From positions 2,852,001 through 2,916,000 of the forward strand of contig NC_046681.1 of NCBI RefSeq assembly GCF_009870125.1: 64,000 bases of DNA. Reading direction: 5' to 3'. This DNA comes from Drosophila pseudoobscura (Eukaryota; Arthropoda; Insecta; Diptera; Drosophilidae). Under the pieces are notes generated by a model. That model was given only the letters and a program-made list of their open reading frames with translations, was not told the DNA's origin and did not search any database. Position numbers and translations under genes: made by a program. Below are positions 61,350 to 64,000 of this stretch, piece by piece (the first letter of the stretch is position 1; each line of letters begins with the position of its first letter).

Positions 61350-61675
61350 GACGGACGGGTCTTTCGTTTTTCGCGTTTTGTTTTTGTATATATTTTGAAC
61401 AAATATAAGTATAGAATTGTGTACATAGTGTAATATTTTTGTAAATATACGTTTCTACTCAAAAACGCGAAAACATATTGCCACTATAACCAAAACGAAT
61501 GACTATTGTCATGTAACAGCCGACACCTATAACACCAAACCAACAAACCCAATTCAAAATAAAAGAGAAAAACGTGCGTCTCGTCAGTTTATGTTTGTAT
61601 GCACATGTGTGTATGTGCGGGTGTTGACAGCCCTCTCCAAGACGAATTTACATTAACTAAACAGTTACTTTTAAG
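61350..61675 (+). other. Possible noncoding first exon of a gene beyond the window
   Basis: Directly downstream of promoter-like copy 4. It ends in a strong donor (TTTTAAG|GTGAGT, 61669-61681) and contains no long open frame. If real, the remaining 2.3 kb of the window would be its first intron. Evidence is positional only. Confidence 0.35.
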
Positions 61676-63918
61676 GTGAGTGGGCAATGAGACACCTTAT
61701 GTCGACAGGCACACTAAAAAGAATATCTCAAGGTATATATGTATGTATGTATGCACATATGTATGTAGGTATCAATTAAATTAATACCTTGGAACAGCTG
61801 ACGCATACTCGTACACAGCAAAAGTCTCGGCAACAACAACAACAGAAACGGAAAACCATTACCTTGCCCCAGCAACATCCCAGCCACCCTTTCTCCGCCC
61901 ACCTTCCCATCGTGCATGTTCTCTTGTTTGTCGGCCAGTGAGTCGCCTCAGCCTCAAGGGCGTTGAACCACAATAACAACAGGCAATCGTGGGACAACGC
62001 GTTTTCGCCGTTGCTGTTTCGCCTTTGTCCGATTTCCTTTTGCAAGCCGGGTTCCATTCCATTAAAAGGAAGTAACAGTAGCCCTAACCTTTTCCCATCC
62101 TCACTCGTGTTGCCCGATACGGGGATGGGGTACGATACGCCCTCCCAAGTGTTAGTGGGGACTCCATCGGTGAGGCAGTGTTGTTTGTGCTGTATGCGTT
62201 GCTATCGCGCTTTATTTTTACTTTGCTTTTCACTCGAAAATGTATACCAATGTGGGTCAATGCTGCGCACATGTCCGTGTATTATATGGTACATTTAGTT
62301 GAACTGTACTTCGTTGGAGGGATATAACCGCTTGATTTGTCGCCAGTTCATTACCACCTACCCGCTACCCGCTGTGTTGGCTAATCTGATTATCACTGAG
62401 CCGAGAATTGCAGTCGAACAATTTCGTTGCGGTGGTGTTCCCGTTTTTAAATGATCGTTTTTAACGTTGCTTTTCGGCAATCTGTGCAAAATCTTTCAAT
62501 TCTCTTGAATCCCTTGCATCGTGACTACAGCTGGAACATTCATGCAAATAATTTTCTGCTTGGACATACATATGTACATACATATACATATACGTGCATG
62601 CATATATACTCTTGATCGGCGGGGCCAATGCACTCGAACAGCTGTTGCTGCAGGCTGCAGGAAGCGTATTTCATTTGCCTTTGTTCATTTTTTGATTGTT
62701 TTGTGACGAATCCGACAAAAGACTATGCCGAGTCATGGCGTCGTCAGCATGTCTGGAGGCCTTGTCTACCTGCACTTGGCTTAAGAAACACTTCGTAGTT
62801 CCGTTCCCGAAACAGTTGTGACCTGTCTCAACAAAGCCGCTGCAGCGACCCGTTTTAGTGCTCTGTAAACATTATTAAATGTGATTTTTCCAGGAACTGG
62901 ATTAAGCCTGGTCAATTTTATCGTTATCGACCGCCGCTGGCGTCGCCTCTGCCTCGCCGCTGCCACTAGCCGACAAGAGTGATCCAAACGATCGTCCAAC
63001 TCGATCCGGACGGACTGTGAAGCTTATCTCTCCAACTTCTAGCCCGTTGTATTGTTACTGTTCCGAGAGGAAAATCGGTATACACCGCATAAGGAAATCG
63101 CATAAGACTCTCGCAAGTAGCGCAGGAATGTAGCTTTTATCAGCCGTTGGCAACCGACATTGGCATAACGGGCGGGATGATTCGTGACGCGGCGCTCCTT
63201 TGCTTATAAAATGTTTAGAAAATTGGCCTTAGAATATTAGAAAAGTTCGCAAATGGAACAAGTGTACAGGTCTACACAGGAGCGCATGAACACTGGCAAT
63301 GGATAGCCATTAAAATTGGATGCAATCGATTTTCACAGCTGTTGCGCTTCTCACGTTGGCAATTGATCAAAAGTTATTATTTTCTGTTTTCAAACATATG
63401 TATATTGAATGTACAATGTATGGATGTACATATATGTACATATGTTGTAGATATGTACTATGTAAATGTGTATATGGACCAATACGAACGCAAACGACGC
63501 ACAGATTGCTTGCTAATAACACTGAAAGTCTCAAAAGGCATGCTAAAACTGGTTTCTTGTTTATTGTTTGTTTTCGCTTTGTCTCGCGCACAATCAACAA
63601 TTTAGTATGATTGATCCGCTTCAAGAGCCTCCTTTGCTCCAATGATCGCAATTGGAGAGCGCCCCAGCGATAAAAGAATACATTTGTTTATGTATGACAA
63701 ATTCTAGAGGCTAGCCCTCGCGTTCACTTAAATGGAAACTCGCGTAATTGCTTCCAACGCATTTTAATTGGAGAAGCCAATTGAATTGGAAACTGTTACC
63801 AGTGCCAACAAAAATTTATTTTCATTTACTCTCTGCGGTAGCCGTTCAGGAAATGGCCTTCAATACGACCGCGCAAACGACCATCAGCCCCTGCTGCTGG
63901 AACCAACAAACGCAGCAA
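61676..63918. other. Noncoding, possible first intron
   Basis: GC-mixed DNA with CAACAACAACAACAG (about 61832), TATG microsatellites and many short unconvincing frames on both strands. No domain or splice pattern supports a gene. Confidence 0.4.
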
Positions 63919-64000
63919 AAAACGAACGGGAACGTTCTGTCTCGGTACTACTTCATGCCTGGTACTCAGTCAGTATGTGTGTTGCCATCTCTCTTGCTTT
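63919..64000 (+). mobile_element. DINE left-end fragment J, cut by window edge
   Basis: AAAAACGAACGGGAACGTTCTG...CTGGTACTCAGTCAGTATG resembles the left terminus of copies H and I (AACGAGGGGGAACGTTGTG...CGATACTAAGTCAGTATGG). It continues past the window. Confidence 0.55.

Overview
The window is insect nuclear DNA and almost certainly Drosophila. Genes are split by short GT-AG introns, several housekeeping genes have close Drosophila relatives, and core-promoter motifs of Drosophila type (DRE, Ohler motif 1, Ohler motif 6) are present. DINE-1/mini-me-like Helitron repeats with GTCY microsatellites and TATG microsatellites are abundant and point to the obscura group, but the species cannot be fixed from the sequence alone. 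The conserved set Fis1, IntS3, a GILT-like gene, the NHLRC2 homologue and uex matches, from memory, genes of the pericentromeric right arm of chromosome 2 in D. melanogaster (Muller C). The repeat load fits heterochromatin-adjacent DNA.

Layout. 1-9.5 kb is repeat-rich: a Ty3/gypsy pol remnant, two DINE copies, a split two-TM gene on the minus strand (5.0-5.65 kb), a gag-protease remnant, a coiled-coil (CLIP-190-like) pseudogene and a foldback DNA element (8817-9540). 9.97-32.9 kb is the gene core: Fis1 (-), IntS3 (+), a GILT-like thiol reductase (+), NHLRC2 homologue (-) and uex (+, at least seven coding exons). 34.5-42.8 kb holds an unrecognised single-exon gene, a 1.56-kb segmental duplication of its 3' part embedded in a DINE element, a LINE fragment and small annexin-like and Elongin-A-like gene fragments between oppositely oriented DINE ends. 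42.8-46.1 kb is a complete five-exon M1 aminopeptidase. 46.6-57 kb contains broken gene copies (CRAL-TRIO, TMX-like thioredoxin, AMPK alpha), a small secreted-protein gene and another DINE. 57.8-60.2 kb is a 5'-truncated I-clade LINE. 60.4-61.7 kb has two copies of a promoter-like repeat followed by a possible noncoding first exon whose gene would lie beyond the window.

The intact genes are housekeeping functions with no operon-like logic: mitochondrial fission, Integrator complex, lysosomal thiol reduction, NHL/thioredoxin protein and CNNM magnesium transport. The most interesting pattern is non-coding. A dispersed repeat carrying Ohler motif 6 (GGTATATTT) arrays and motif 1 (GGTCACACT) occurs four times, and three copies sit just upstream of transcription units (IntS3, uex, and the 61.35-kb exon). 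Also notable are a foldback/MITE family with CCAAAGACTATA termini and 5-bp target duplications, DINE-associated gene-fragment capture, and an apparent empty-site paralogue for the inserted TMX-like copy.
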